Part shown: one piece after another, positions 1 through 10,667 of the stretch
How the letters are laid out: each line of letters opens with the position of its first letter
How positions within the stretch are numbered: position 1 is the first letter of the stretch
Assembly (NCBI GenBank): GCA_020650975.1
Contig: JAIPMN010016709.1
Coordinates: 1-36,439 of the forward strand
Reading direction: 5' to 3'
Length of the DNA stretch: 36,439 nt
From: Apostichopus californicus
Lineage: Eukaryota; Echinodermata; Holothuroidea; Aspidochirotida; Stichopodidae
Translations under genes and position numbers: made by a program
Notes under the pieces: model-generated
What the model was told of the DNA's origin: nothing
Databases searched by the model: none
What the model saw: only the letters and a program-made list of their open reading frames with translations

Positions 1-243
1 CAGTTTGGACAATGAAGGATCCCCAGACATGTTTTTAAGATTGAGTAAAATTTGTATATACAATATTTTTTTTTGGGGGGGGGGTTGGGGGAGTTTTTCT
101 TTTTAAGATTGAATAAGGGGAGGGGGATAGGAGGGGTGGTAAGCAACTGTGTTACCTAATATGTAGATTGTAACAATATTGTCTCCTGTAAATACTCAAG
201 GAATAAAATGGAAACTGTTTATTTTGTTTTTCTCTGTTTACAG

Positions 244-427
244 GTCCTCTCTTAATACAAGATACTTTGTTCTGCCATGTTGTTTCCATGATTTCGATAG
301 GAAGTACATTAAGGACGATTCCAGTACACCTCAGTACCGGTCCTACTTGAATTTCATTCAAGAAGTCGGCAAAATTTGTGGCTACCAGGTCGAGGAGGAC
401 AACCTTAGAATACCATCGACGAAAAAG
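244..427 (+). CDS. TRMT44: TRMT44 exon, end of methyltransferase domain
   Basis: Acceptor ttacag ends at 243 and donor AAG|gta follows 427. One base completes a split codon, then SSLNTRYFVLPCCFHDF runs to IPSTKK, ending in phase 0. Confidence 0.88.
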
Positions 428-3400
428 GTATTTCATTATTATTGTAGGCTTCCTTGAATTAATCATTTATATTTATTTTTAATATATTTTATTTTAATAA
501 TTTATTTTATTTTATTTTATTTATGATTATTGTTATATATTATTATTATTATTATTATTATAATATATTATTATTTATTGTTATTATATATTATTTTATG
601 TATATTATATATGGGTCAATCCATGCCAAATCAACAGATTTTTGGGTCGATTCCACGTCGACCCTCTCAGAATCGCCTGAAATTGATATGGTGTCTTGCC
701 ATATGTCTCAAAGGATGAAATTGGGCAAAAAAAAAATTTAAAACTATTTGGTTGCTAGGAGCATTTTCATACATAAAAACCAAGTGATTTTCGCAATTTT
801 CGAGTTGTAAATTTGAGTAGATAACACAAAATACACAACTTTTTGACTGGAGTTTTCAAAAATAGGGTCAATACACTCCAAAAAAATGGTATTTAAAGAA
901 AAATAAAAAAATACCCACAGGCCCAAATTGGACCCCGAATTAGGGCCAGAAGTGAGATTTCTTAAGTTTGAGGGCGCTGTTCGTAAAACGTACGACCCGC
1001 TTGACTTTTTTTTCGCAGTTTACCCGTACAACTACCACTGGACAAGGATCCTATGCAAATTAAAACTCAAACATGCCTTTGCTTGTGAATATAGAGCACA
1101 CTCAAAGTAGGGCCAGAAAAGGCCCCTATCTCATTTTCTGCCATTTTAATTACTTGTTACGAAAAATTGAGACCGTAAATTTTCCTCAAAGTTAGCTAAA
1201 TTTGAAGACTGGTCACATTTCTTCCACAATATCTGCAATATCAGACATATAATACTTTACATTTATGCAAAAGATGCCTCCAAACTTGACACAAATTTAG
1301 GGCTCTTAAAATGCAATCTGGATTTGGTTGCTAGGCGGGGCTATATCCTAGCAACCAAATAGTTTTAATTTTTTTTTTTGCCCAATTTCATCCTTTGAGA
1401 CATATGGCAAGACACCATATCAATTTCAGGCGATTCTGAGAGGGTCGACGTGGAGGCCACTGTTGATTTGGCATGGATTGACCCATATATTATTATTATA
1501 TATTTGATTATTATTTTATTTTAATAATTTATCAATTATATTTTGTATATTTTTGGTAGTAATATGGCCATTTTTGCTATTCCATGCAAGATTAACTATT
1601 CCCAACATATCAAAATTTTCAACAAGAACAACAAAAAGTGAAATCGTTGGATCCCATTATCACCAATTGCAAGTGGCATTTTGCATTTTTGCATTTTATC
1701 AGCAATTTTATTTAAAGGGACCGAGTATTTGTCAAATTAAAGCTGCAATTGATCCTATTAAGACACTCTTGTAGATTTTGTATTAACCAGGTGAATTTTG
1801 AGAGTTAATGTGGGACTCATCATAAAGTTGATCACAGTTTTATCGGCATATTTTCATTGGAAGACGTCTCATAGTTTTTCATTACCCCAATGTCATCAGA
1901 GAAGGTTTCAAAACACTGCATTTTGTGGGATAGTCCTGGGGAGGGGGGGGGGTGATTGTTACTTTCTGTTTGTGAAGAAAACTTGACTCTTGTGCTTCTA
2001 GGCTATCTAATGAGTATCATGTGATAGATACTTTAGCATGAAAAGAGCATCTCAAAGCGTATCAACTCGAACTGCCGCAACTGCCGAACTGCCGCAACTC
2101 GAAAAGCTCGAACTGCCGCAAATAAATTAATTTAGCAAAAGAATTTGAGAAAGGAGGGCATTCAGTTTAACATGTACACTATGTGTTCTGTATAATTTTG
2201 ATATTGACGTTACGTTCTTAATCATATTTATATGATTTATATCAAATATCTGGGACTCTGCAGGAGATCCATGGTTCCATGTCAAGAAACCTTCAACTTT
2301 GTTCTTGATTTATTCAACTTTCTTCTCTTTTGTGTTCATCATTATAACGTGCCGACTTTTGCCTTTCACGTTATAAGATTTGCCAGATAGGAATGGAAGT
2401 ACCAACTCCTGAGCTGAGAACACTTAAGAATTCTCAGATTGATTGGTATATCAGGACAAGGTGTACCTCAAAAGAAGGACAGAAATCTTGTAATGCTACT
2501 GGCAGTCTCGAGGATTATTTGGCAGACTTGGACAAGCCAATGACAGAAAAAGCAGTTAGCTCAAAATTGCCCGCAAACTTTGAACCTAGACAAAGAGAAG
2601 AAACTGTTAGGAATTGTTCAAACCTGAAAAAGGACTTGAAGGAAAAAATCGTTAGACAAGTTTTTGATGCCATTCTCACAGCAGGAGAGGACCCTGAGGT
2701 CCAAGGTCCAGAACCAAAGAAACCAAGGAACGAAATGGAAACGTGGAGGAAAGGAGGTAAAAGAATATGAAGCAAATTCACCAAAATGGAGAGTAAATTA
2801 AGGAACATGATGAAACATAAACTGTTGAGTTATTGATTTATCTATCAGAATGATTCACACTAAGCTGATGGAGTTTACAATATCAATCTGCCTCCTCCCA
2901 GTTCCCCCCATCCCTTCCTTTGCCCCCCCCCCCAAAAAAGGCTTAATGAGAAAGTCAAAAAAAAGTGAATGCAGTAAATTGGTATGTGACATACAACACA
3001 ATATCAGATGCAGTTAATTGGTATGTGACATACAACACAATATCAGATGCAGTAAATTGGTATGTGACATACAACACAGTATCAGATGCAGTAAATTGGT
3101 ATGTGACATACAACACAATATCAGATGCAGTAAATTGGTATATGACATACAACACAATATCAGATGCAGTAAATTGGTATGTGACATACAACACAATATC
3201 AGATGCAGTAAATTGGTATTTGACATACAACACACTATCAGATGCAGTAAATTGGTATGTGACATACAACACAATATCAGATGCAGTAAATTGGTATGTG
3301 ACATACAACACACTATCAGATGCAGTAAATTGGTATATGACATACAACACAATATCAGATGCAGTAGATTGGTATATGACATACAACACAATATCAGATG

Positions 3401-6104
3401 CAGTAGATTGGTATGTGACATGCAACACAATATCAGATGCAGTAAATTGGTATGGGACATACAACACAATATCAAATGCAGTAAATTGGTATGGGATTCA
3501 TAGTTTTCACAAAACTAAACAGAAAAATTCAGAAATCCATGTTTTGCAAGAATATCATTAACTTCGCTCTGAAGTATTTGATTGAAGATGCTTAGCTGTG
3601 TTTTTTTCGACATAACGAAATTGCAGGCTCGTTCAATTTTTCACTCATATCAACGGAAGATACTGCATCCCAGCGATAGTCTGACAACTGTCTGAAATCA
3701 TGAGGATGATGAGTGCAACTTGTTGGATATATATCAGTACTGTGCAGCAAAGAGATCTCTGAATACTCCATTTTCCAAAATCAACCAAAAATCTATGGAA
3801 GAATCTTCTTTGCCATTACACAGCCACAGCTCTGGACAGGTCACACAAAGGAATTGGATTCCAGTCAAGGCTCTAACCTGGAAGTTTGTGAGGGAGAGAG
3901 CTTGGTGGGAACAGACTTGATGTGTGATAGGAAGCTGTGCTAGGATAGGGATGGAGTGTGGGTTGGGAAGCAAGTAACCACTACACAGTACATTCAATAT
4001 GTTATTAAAGGCATTGAAAGACTCGCCCCAAACCGCGTGCCGCGCTCTGAAAAAGTTAACTCTGTTGCTTGCAAGTGAAGTTGTCTTCTTGTTGCTACAA
4101 AATGCAGACAGTAATGAAACGTGATACCTTGTTATCTTTTATCTCGACCTGAGATGTCCATCGCTGCTATGTACACTGTGTTGTGGGTATTGACGGTAGC
4201 TGTATGTATTGACTGTACACTAGTGTCTAATTACTGACGGTAGCAAGCTGCGTGTGTATTTTCTGGGATCGATGGTGGGGTCTAACACTTCTGTTACACC
4301 TCATTCGAAACTAGGTCAGATTACCGGCATGAGACGTTGCTTTGTGCCCGAGTCTTCACTCCCTTTAATAATATGGACTATCATTGCATTGCTTCAAACC
4401 TATACTTGCCCTTTCTCATCTAATAGGTTAACAATTCTTTTCTCGTTAGGTGTCATCACAATAAAAGACGCTGTCGAATTATTTGAGAAAGACACATTAA
4501 AGCAACTGAAGAGCGAATGTGGGGGACTCAAGACGTTACTCAAAAACCATTATCAAATATTTCATGGTAAGTTCACTTTGATCTCGTTCTTTGGAATGTT
4601 GTTGCATCTCGTTGTCTCTTTTGAGCAATACTGTTTTACTGAATGTTTCAAAAGCACCTCTCAGAAGGTGATAGTGTATTGTCTAAGGATTTGCTACTAA
4701 GACTAAAAAAAAAATTGGCCTTTTAATACTAAAACTAAGAAGTGTCTAGGCACTTACTACTCAAGCTTCGTTCTATTCCATTGTGTCATTGGTGTTGTTG
4801 CAATAGCCTGTATGGGCTCAGAGTTTACACTAAAGGTGAAAGTTCATGAGAGATGAAACAACTGTTAACAGACTGCTAACTGACTGCAGAAAGCCTGTGT
4901 TGGTAAACACTTGAAAGTAAGAGGAGGACTCGTTGTCCTGATCCTTGCAGGATCTTCCTAGGAGGTTAAAGTATGGTAAACCAACCCAAGAACACATTAG
5001 TAGACAGAGGAAATGGTTTCTGTTTCTCTTAATGTGTTCTTAGTTTTTGTTTGTGCCAGGTCCTCTAACATTTACATAAATATGAAACTAATGAATAAGC
5101 TTAATACTTTCATTCTTTGATGACGTGATCCGTCGGCTGAATCGTACAGTGTAAACAGTTGCCTGGCAATTTAAAGGAAGGACCAAAGTGAATTATATGT
5201 ATTGGCTGCGAGAAACTACTCTTTATTATTTTTCATCAAATTCGATCAATATTTTTCGTTTTTCAGTTCAGACTTTATAGAGCCTGGATCTTTCTCTTAT
5301 ACTGACTGTAAAGAGTAATTTATCAGTGTATGAGAAGGGATAACATATTTTGATGTTATGAGCCCTGCCTGGAAAGGGCATAAATTGGAATATAATGCAG
5401 GTACTGGCTACATGGTAAGGTAGACCTTACCCATATGTAAGTCATGGACATGTTTACAGAGATTTTACAAACTTCCTAAGAAGTGTAACACAAACCCTAA
5501 GTAAGCCCATAGTCAGGAGGCACAAGATTTTTCCTGTAACTTGTGAAGCTTTCATACACATGATGGTGACACGTTGGGCCTGAGCCCCCTCCCCCTGAGC
5601 CCCCCTCCACCACCCCCGTGCCTCCTCCTGGTTACTCTCCTTACCCCAAGTGTGTCACTCGCAAATTCCACAACACTCTTGTTTCGTCATATTGTCATCA
5701 GAAGTCATTTCATAAAGGATTCTTTTGAAATAAATCTGTCTGTTGATGCCAGGTTGTTAATAATCGTTTGAATTTCATGGTATGGTCTTTCTCCAGTTGA
5801 AGGTAACAGAGTGCACATGAGAGATTGGTCTGAAAAAGATTCCCGTTCGCCAAAAGTAAGTTCAAAGAATAAGCCGAAAGACAGTGAGAGGAGAGAAGAG
5901 AAGTACAAGACAAAACTCTGTTGGTTTCATGACAACCACCCAGATGGGTGTCGGCTACCCTCATCGGAATGTCCCTTCGCTCACAGTGCAGGGGATTTCA
6001 AAACGTTGTCCAGTAATGAAACGACATTACCCAACAGTGAAATTCTTCTTGGTAAGAAGCTAGAGAAATTTGATCATGCACAAGAACAATTACTTGTGGC
6101 ATGA
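244..6104 (+). CDS. TRMT44: TRMT44, tRNA (uridine-44 2'-O) methyltransferase, 3' part
   Basis: Last four exons (244-427, 2378-2756, 4450-4566, 5797-6104) of a gene that begins left of the window. Joined, they give about 328 residues in one frame, and all junctions are GT-AG with matching phases. I see the methyltransferase motif VLPCCFHDF, then GKICGYQVEEDNLRIPSTK, an RNCSNLKKD block, the segment LKSECGGLKTLLKNHYQIF, and a C-terminal CCCH finger (C-x9-C-x6-C-x3-H, from KLCWF to CPFAH). These blocks come in the same order as in human TRMT44 (METTL19), as I recall that sequence. The family places Um44 in tRNA-Ser (yeast Trm44) in the cytoplasm, using S-adenosylmethionine. Most of the catalytic domain is outside the window. 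The gene is tail to tail with the RRM/F-box/LRR gene. A GGTAAG at 6051 could be an alternative donor; I used the stop at 6102-6104. The identity is firm; the exact terminal exon is less so. Confidence 0.9.
463..612. repeat. AT-rich low-complexity tract with (ATT)n
   Basis: TTTTA repeats then an ATT/TTA microsatellite at about 538-600. It gave the insertion site for the foldback element that follows; the AT tract resumes at 1485-1550. Confidence 0.85.
613..1484. mobile_element. Foldback-type non-autonomous DNA transposon, about 870 bp
   Basis: The left arm (613-760) and right arm (1346-1484) are inverted copies over about 140 bases, both ending in GGGTCAATCCATGCC at the outer tip. The arms differ by a short block swap near 640-655. 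Flanks are ATATAT on both sides, so a duplication of 2-6 bases is possible but cannot be separated from the AT tract. There is no transposase. It lies in a TRMT44 intron. Confidence 0.85.
2064..2121 (+). repeat. Short imperfect repeat of AACTGCCGCAA
   Basis: Four close copies of a roughly 11-base word, partly alternating with CTCG, in a TRMT44 intron. It is GC-richer than its surroundings. Confidence 0.6.
2378..2756 (+). CDS. TRMT44: TRMT44 exon, linker region
   Basis: Acceptor ataag ends at 2377. Starting there, ICQIGMEVP follows IPSTKK in phase 0, as VCLVGKS follows IPSTKR in the human protein. An AG at 2386 would also keep frame but removes three residues. The donor is GAG|GTAA after 2756, leaving one base. 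Confidence 0.82.
2971..3496. repeat. 39-bp minisatellite, about 13.5 copies
   Basis: Copies start exactly every 39 bases (2971, 3010 and on to 3478) and differ at only a few positions. Because 39 is a multiple of three and the unit has few stops, four of six frames stay open; one plus frame repeats DAVNWYVTYNTIS. It begins about 215 bases after a TRMT44 exon, inside the intron. I see no sign that it is translated. Confidence 0.95.
4009..4364. mobile_element. TTAA-flanked MITE, copy 1 (about 356 bp)
   Basis: Ends are inverted (AGGCATTGAAAGACTCG and its partner CGAGTCTTCACTCCCT) and sit between two TTAA sites (4005-4008, 4365-4368). A second copy lies at 25155-25512. TTAA targets suggest the piggyBac or Kolobok superfamily. 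Non-coding. It abuts the pyrimidine-rich end of a TRMT44 intron, 85 bases before an exon. Confidence 0.85.
4450..4566 (+). CDS. TRMT44: TRMT44 exon, conserved CGGLKTLLKN helix
   Basis: Acceptor cgttag ends at 4449 and donor ATG|GTAAGT follows 4566. It encodes VITIKDAVELFEK then KSECGGLKTLLKN, the most conserved stretch before the zinc finger. Confidence 0.88.
4567..5796 (+). other. TRMT44 last intron, no gene
   Basis: Holds a hairpin at 4988-5041 and a C-rich pyrimidine block at 5580-5650. No exon, element or RNA gene was recognised otherwise. Confidence 0.7.
4988..5041 (+). other. 54-base perfect-stem hairpin in TRMT44 intron
   Basis: AAGAACACATTA pairs perfectly with TAATGTGTTCTT 30 bases later, and the inner part can pair further with small bulges (AGACAGA with TCTGTTTCTCT). 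It would be in the sense strand of the TRMT44 transcript. It could be a small RNA hairpin or the remnant of a tiny foldback element. Confidence 0.5.
5797..6104 (+). CDS. TRMT44: TRMT44 terminal exon, CCCH zinc finger
   Basis: Acceptor tctccag ends at 5796. The exon reads VEGNRVHMRDW, a lysine-rich linker, then the CCCH finger, and stops with TGA at 6102-6104. Confidence 0.85.
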
Positions 6105-7500
6105 GCTTTGGTATGTTATGAGGGAAAACATTTGTACATTATTTGCTAATCATTTGAAGTTAGGTAATTGGGATCTGGAATAGTGAGATTGAATATGTGT
6201 GATGGTAGTGGGTATTGGTGGTGGGGATGAGGGATTGGGAGTTGGACAGAGAAATATTGTGGTGACAAAAAAAAGGTTTGGCTGCATGGAATTTATAGGT
6301 AAAATTTTGTGTTTAATTTGCCACAATTTGACTGGACTGAATTGTTACTAACTTGTTAATTCAGAGAAGCCAATTGGCTGTAATCAGATATTCCTTCTCA
6401 GCGAGCGTTATCGATACTCGATGTGCAATTATAACCAGATTTGGCAGGAAAAAGTTAAGAGCACATTATGAATGAACACTTGAAACAACTGCTTAAAATC
6501 AAGCTCCAGCTATGGTTGAGAATGCATCCTATTTTTTGACTCTGATCAGAATTTAAAGGATGTTTTAATTTTCACATATTGTATACCGTTAATAGCACTG
6601 CTGTGAAAAGAAAATCTCATCCCCACTGCATTTAAAAACCAGGATTGTTGTAGTGGCTTTTCAACGGCCAGATCCCCTAGAAGATGGACTTTTCGAGACC
6701 TTTTTGCCCAGAGCAAATTCATTTAGCCCTAGCTAAAAGTGTATTTCATAATCTACCAACTCTATTTAGAACTGCATAGATTGTTTTGTTGTTCATGGTA
6801 CTTGCTCAATTCAGGGCAAATCTTTAATGGTCATTCCAGAAGACTAAATGTCTTTTCGGACAACCAAATAAGCTTTGGAGGTGGTCTGGTGGACAATTAA
6901 TTGTTGACATCAAATTCAGATTGCATTGTAACTAAATGTCCCCAAAATAGATAAAATGATCATTTGATGGATCAATTGGATTTCACCCACCTTCACCTTG
7001 CAGATACTGAATTAAAACAAAATTAGTCGTAGGCCTTTGGGATTTACTGGCCCAAAGCTGGTGTTCTATTCACGAAACCTAAACATTTCTCCTACAGTGT
7101 ACATATTGGTCATTCGGTGATATCTTACTACAAATGTTTTCGGACAACCGAATTTGCTGTTTAAAGTACCCAAAACTAAAACATTGTTTTCCGGGGTAGA
7201 ACCAGAAAAAAATTCTTAGAAATTAACCCTGACAATGATTGATAGTGAGTTATATAACTCAAAACCAAAGAATTTTTATCCTTAATTAGTCGGGTCACTC
7301 ACAAATTGAAACAGAATTGATCAGAAATTGCTTGTTTGGAGAAAGATTATGTTGGAATGTTGATAATTTTTCTTGTGGCAAAACTAAGCATATTCAGTAT
7401 TACATGTATACACAAGAAGCCTAACCAAGAATTATGATGCTTTAATTAATCTTTTCATCAAATTTGAAAAGCATGAGTTTAAATTATTGCACTGAGACCT

Positions 7501-7683
7501 GGCTCATCACATATTTCTCGCAATATTGGCGTTCCACAAAGGTCCATTTTAGGACCATTACTTTTTGTTATGTATATAATTGATATTTACATGTTTTCTC
7601 ATAAGGTTTCCTTCATTATGATTGCAGATGACACTACTGTTTTCATCCAACACAAACATTTAGAGAATGCCCTATACTTTGTG
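7501..7683 (+). mobile_element. LINE (non-LTR) reverse-transcriptase fragment, dead
   Basis: One short open stretch reads NIGVPQRSILGPLLFVMYII, followed by FIMIADDTTVF. These are the two hallmark RT motifs (GVPQGSxLGPLLF and the catalytic ADD), as in CR1, L2 or Jockey-like LINEs. The usual G of PQGS is R, and the spacing between motifs is short. The stretch ends at TGA 7684; no endonuclease or further RT is visible, so it is a small 5'- and 3'-truncated relic. Confidence 0.8.
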
Positions 7684-8940
7684 TGAAGGTGTTGGTAGAT
7701 AGTGGGTGCATGATAATGTATATTCAATGTGATATTATGCACATTTATTAGGTGGCAGGGCTTGGGATTATAATCTCAATTGGCAAGGAATCACTATAAG
7801 CCCACTGGCTTTTCTGGTCTTATGTCCAGGACTTACTTATTTTCTCACTTTACTTTGTAACGGACCAGACTCGAAAAGTTATCTTACATCTGGTCCCGCT
7901 GCCTCATAGCTATAACTATGTGTTAATAAATGTACTATCGTGATTAATTGGCAGAAATAAAATAAACTATTTGAGTTTAAACCTCATTATTTTGACTTAC
8001 AAAAGGCTAGGCATCAAATTAAGCCTAGGTATGAGAAAGCGATAGGTCGAAAACTCATCTATTATGCTGGTTTGAAAAGAAATTATGTTGCAAGATATAA
8101 TCAGCTGATTTGATCTTCTTGAAGGTTATTAGTTATATTAGTGAATATCTAGTGACATGCCTATTCGGCAGATATTTTCGTCAAACAAGGATTCTTTCTT
8201 AATCAGCAAATTATTGTTCTTTGATGGTCAAACTAAAACTAAATTTTAAACAATAAGAAATATTCAACTTTACATTAATCACCATTTTGCTCTTTTCTTA
8301 TTACAACTAAACAGATATACACTTTATATTTCTTTCAAATATCATTTTAATGCCTATATATCTTCTATTAATTTTTAAATCAAAATACTGACCAACTATC
8401 ACTCAAAACAAGCTTACAATTGCCTTCACTAAAACATCCAGCTTTCTACCAACTGAACGTAAATTCAACCCTCAATATTTCATCTTCTTCATATAGATCT
8501 GCATAACTCACATGTACAAAGTAGATTGAACAATACAAATAGTTGACTTTCTACCTCACTAAAACTTGGCAAGTCGAGCTACGTACATCGTTAATCACAG
8601 TTTCTAGTGGTATCAGGAAAATTCATCCTAATGTACTCCGAAAGCTGCTTTAAGACGTTCCATAGTTTATACTCATATCTCAAAGTTGCTCATTTTAATG
8701 TATATCTGAAAATTAAGGTCACTAGTGATACAAAGTATGTCCAAAAACATTAAACAGAATGCAAAGGTGCATTGCGGTTTCGATGATGTATCATTAGCAG
8801 TTTTCTTCATGAATCAGACGTAACGTGTAGTGAGGGTGTACAACATACTTGATCTTAGTAATACAGTGAAAAGCAGTGTGATGTACGTGACAAACAGAAA
8901 TCACAATGACACAGGCTGTCCTGAAATGACCTCAACAACA

Positions 8941-9600
8941 GGCTTCTTGTACTAAATGTGATGCATACATCAACATACTAAATATGGCATCTGTTCTTGT
9001 TGAAATATTGTGTAAACCATGGTTTTCACAATTTGAACCCAAATGCCCTTTGGCCTCCACAAAATGCAATAAACTTCTTGTACTAAATGTTATACACCTT
9101 TCTAACAAGTATGAGATCTGCCCAATCTTCCAATATTGAGATATTTTTACAATGTTTTCACAATTTGACCTCTGATGACCCCAAATAACTTTGACCGCTA
9201 CCAAAACAATTGGCTTCTTGTAGTTAATGTGTTACTTCCAATTTCCAAACATCAAATATGAGGTATGCCCAAGCTTTCCTTCTTGAGATATTGTGTTAAC
9301 AAGATTTTCACAATTTGACCACTGGTAACCCCAAATGACCTTTGACATCCACCAAAAACTATAGGCTTCTTATATTCAAAGTGGTTCATATAGATATTAC
9401 ATATGAGATCTGCCCGTGCTTACCTTCTTGAGATATTGTGTTTACGAGGATTTCACAATTTGACTGCTGGTGATGCCAAATGACCTTTGACCTCCACAGA
9501 AAACATTAGGCTTCTTGTACTTAGTGTGATACTTCTACACATCAAATATGAAAATGATCTGACCATCCCTTCTTAAGATACCGTGTTTACAAGCTGGGCA
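8941..9600. repeat. About 140-bp tandem repeat, 4.6 diverged copies
   Basis: GGCTTCTTGTACT recurs near 8941, 9072, 9212, 9364 and 9509. Each unit also has ATATGAGATCTGCCC, TTGAGATATTGTGTTTAC, TTTTCACAATTTGACC and CAAATGACCTTTGACCTCCAC-like blocks. It ends in a CA tract. Repeats of this style are common inside invertebrate non-autonomous elements. Confidence 0.88.
9481..9493 (-). promoter_or_regulatory. Perfect DR1 nuclear-receptor motif inside tandem repeat
   Basis: TGACCTTTGACCT is the complement of AGGTCA-A-AGGTCA, a direct repeat of the half site with spacing 1 (the RXR/HNF4/PPAR type). A one-mismatch copy lies at 9336-9348. It may be a chance property of the repeat; no function is shown. 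Confidence 0.4.
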
Positions 9601-9608
9601 TCACAAAC

Positions 9609-9624
9609 GCACACACACACACAT
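9609..9624. repeat. Short (CA)n microsatellite
   Basis: An ACACAC run just after the last unit of the 140-bp repeat. Confidence 0.9.
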
Positions 9625-10425
9625 ATGCTATCGTGAATGCAAAGGTTACGATTATCTTCGAAACCAAAAAGGTAATTTCAATGTGATAGAGTGGAAATTT
9701 GGTATTTGGTGATTCTTAACTTAATCATGAAAGAATGACAATTCTTTGAATTGCCTTTTAAAATTTGGAAACTTGATGAAAAACTTACATATATTGCATA
9801 AACAGCAATGAGAAAAGAATGAACTAGCTACTCCTGAACTAGCCCTGTAACTCACCCCCCAAATGCCCCCCCCACCCATTTACTCTTTCATTTCTGACTT
9901 TGTTCAGTTCTTTTGCTGTCATGAATAGTCAGAACTTTCTGGACTATTATCAGGCTACTTTGGAACTTTATATACATTTAAGAAGACCCTACATTCTGGA
10001 TGAATACTTGTAAAAATCTTTTTAGCATTCACTCGTTCAAATGAATAATCAGAAGCCCAATTGGCACGATCTTTATCAAAGGTAAAACGGAAGAATATAA
10101 GCCCAAAGAATAAATCAAAGACAACCTGTTGCTTTCTTGAAGTCACTCTATTTGAAGGATCCCATCGAAAGTACCTTTGAAACCATCCTTCGGTACCGTA
10201 ATGCACCCCTGATGTGAATTCTCTCGCTGAACAGGCCTCACCCGAATAACTCCATAAATATTTCCTTGATTTTACTTCAAAGAGAAATAAACTAAGATAT
10301 AATAGGGAACCATTGCCACAAAGTTTTTTTCAAGTCTAGCTCTGAATATCCAACCCACGATGCATTTGACCAATCACCATGACAACTCTAATAAACTCTG
10401 TCAGTCTTCATCTTCAAGATTTTTA

Positions 10426-10667
10426 CTATGAAACAAAGAATTCATCCTCCCATAGTGATGGGTCATCTGCATCCAGAAAGTCCTCTGCATAATCTTCAGG
10501 CATTGAATACTGGACAGCCCCATAATGCATCTGTCTTTGATTGTTCCACTCATCCATATCGTCTACTCCTAGTTCTTCGAGGTGATGGGAATGGTCTGGA
10601 GGTGCAACAGGGTGGTCTGGTGGATCCATATCCACATCCCAATCCTCTTCTCCCTCCGATGGGAAGA
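10426..10667 (-). CDS. RRM/F-box/LRR exon 18: acidic C-terminus and stop
   Basis: Acceptor tattttttcag. FPSEGEEDWDVDMD, a His/Pro stretch, then a tail rich in Asp/Glu and aromatics, ending in FFVS and TAG at 10428-10426. A minus-strand AATAAA was not obvious downstream. Confidence 0.85.

Larger units (their letters stand above)
6105..10425. other. Intergenic region between convergent genes
   Basis: No exon recognised on either strand. It contains a LINE reverse-transcriptase fragment, a 140-bp tandem repeat with a CA tract, and otherwise AT-rich sequence without clear structure. The 3' ends of both flanking genes must fall here. Confidence 0.75.

Noticed and set aside
2971-3496. CRISPR-like array
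   Set aside because: The repeats are directly adjacent with no spacers, and the window is animal DNA.
2955-3561. Long open frames on both strands over the 39-bp array as a repeat protein gene
   Set aside because: They arise automatically because a stop-poor unit of 39 bases repeats in frame. The array lies between two confirmed TRMT44 exons, and four frames are open at once.
6836-7175. Possible MITE from two copies of TTTTCGGACAACC
   Set aside because: Only about 25 bases match, in direct rather than inverted orientation, with no target duplication.
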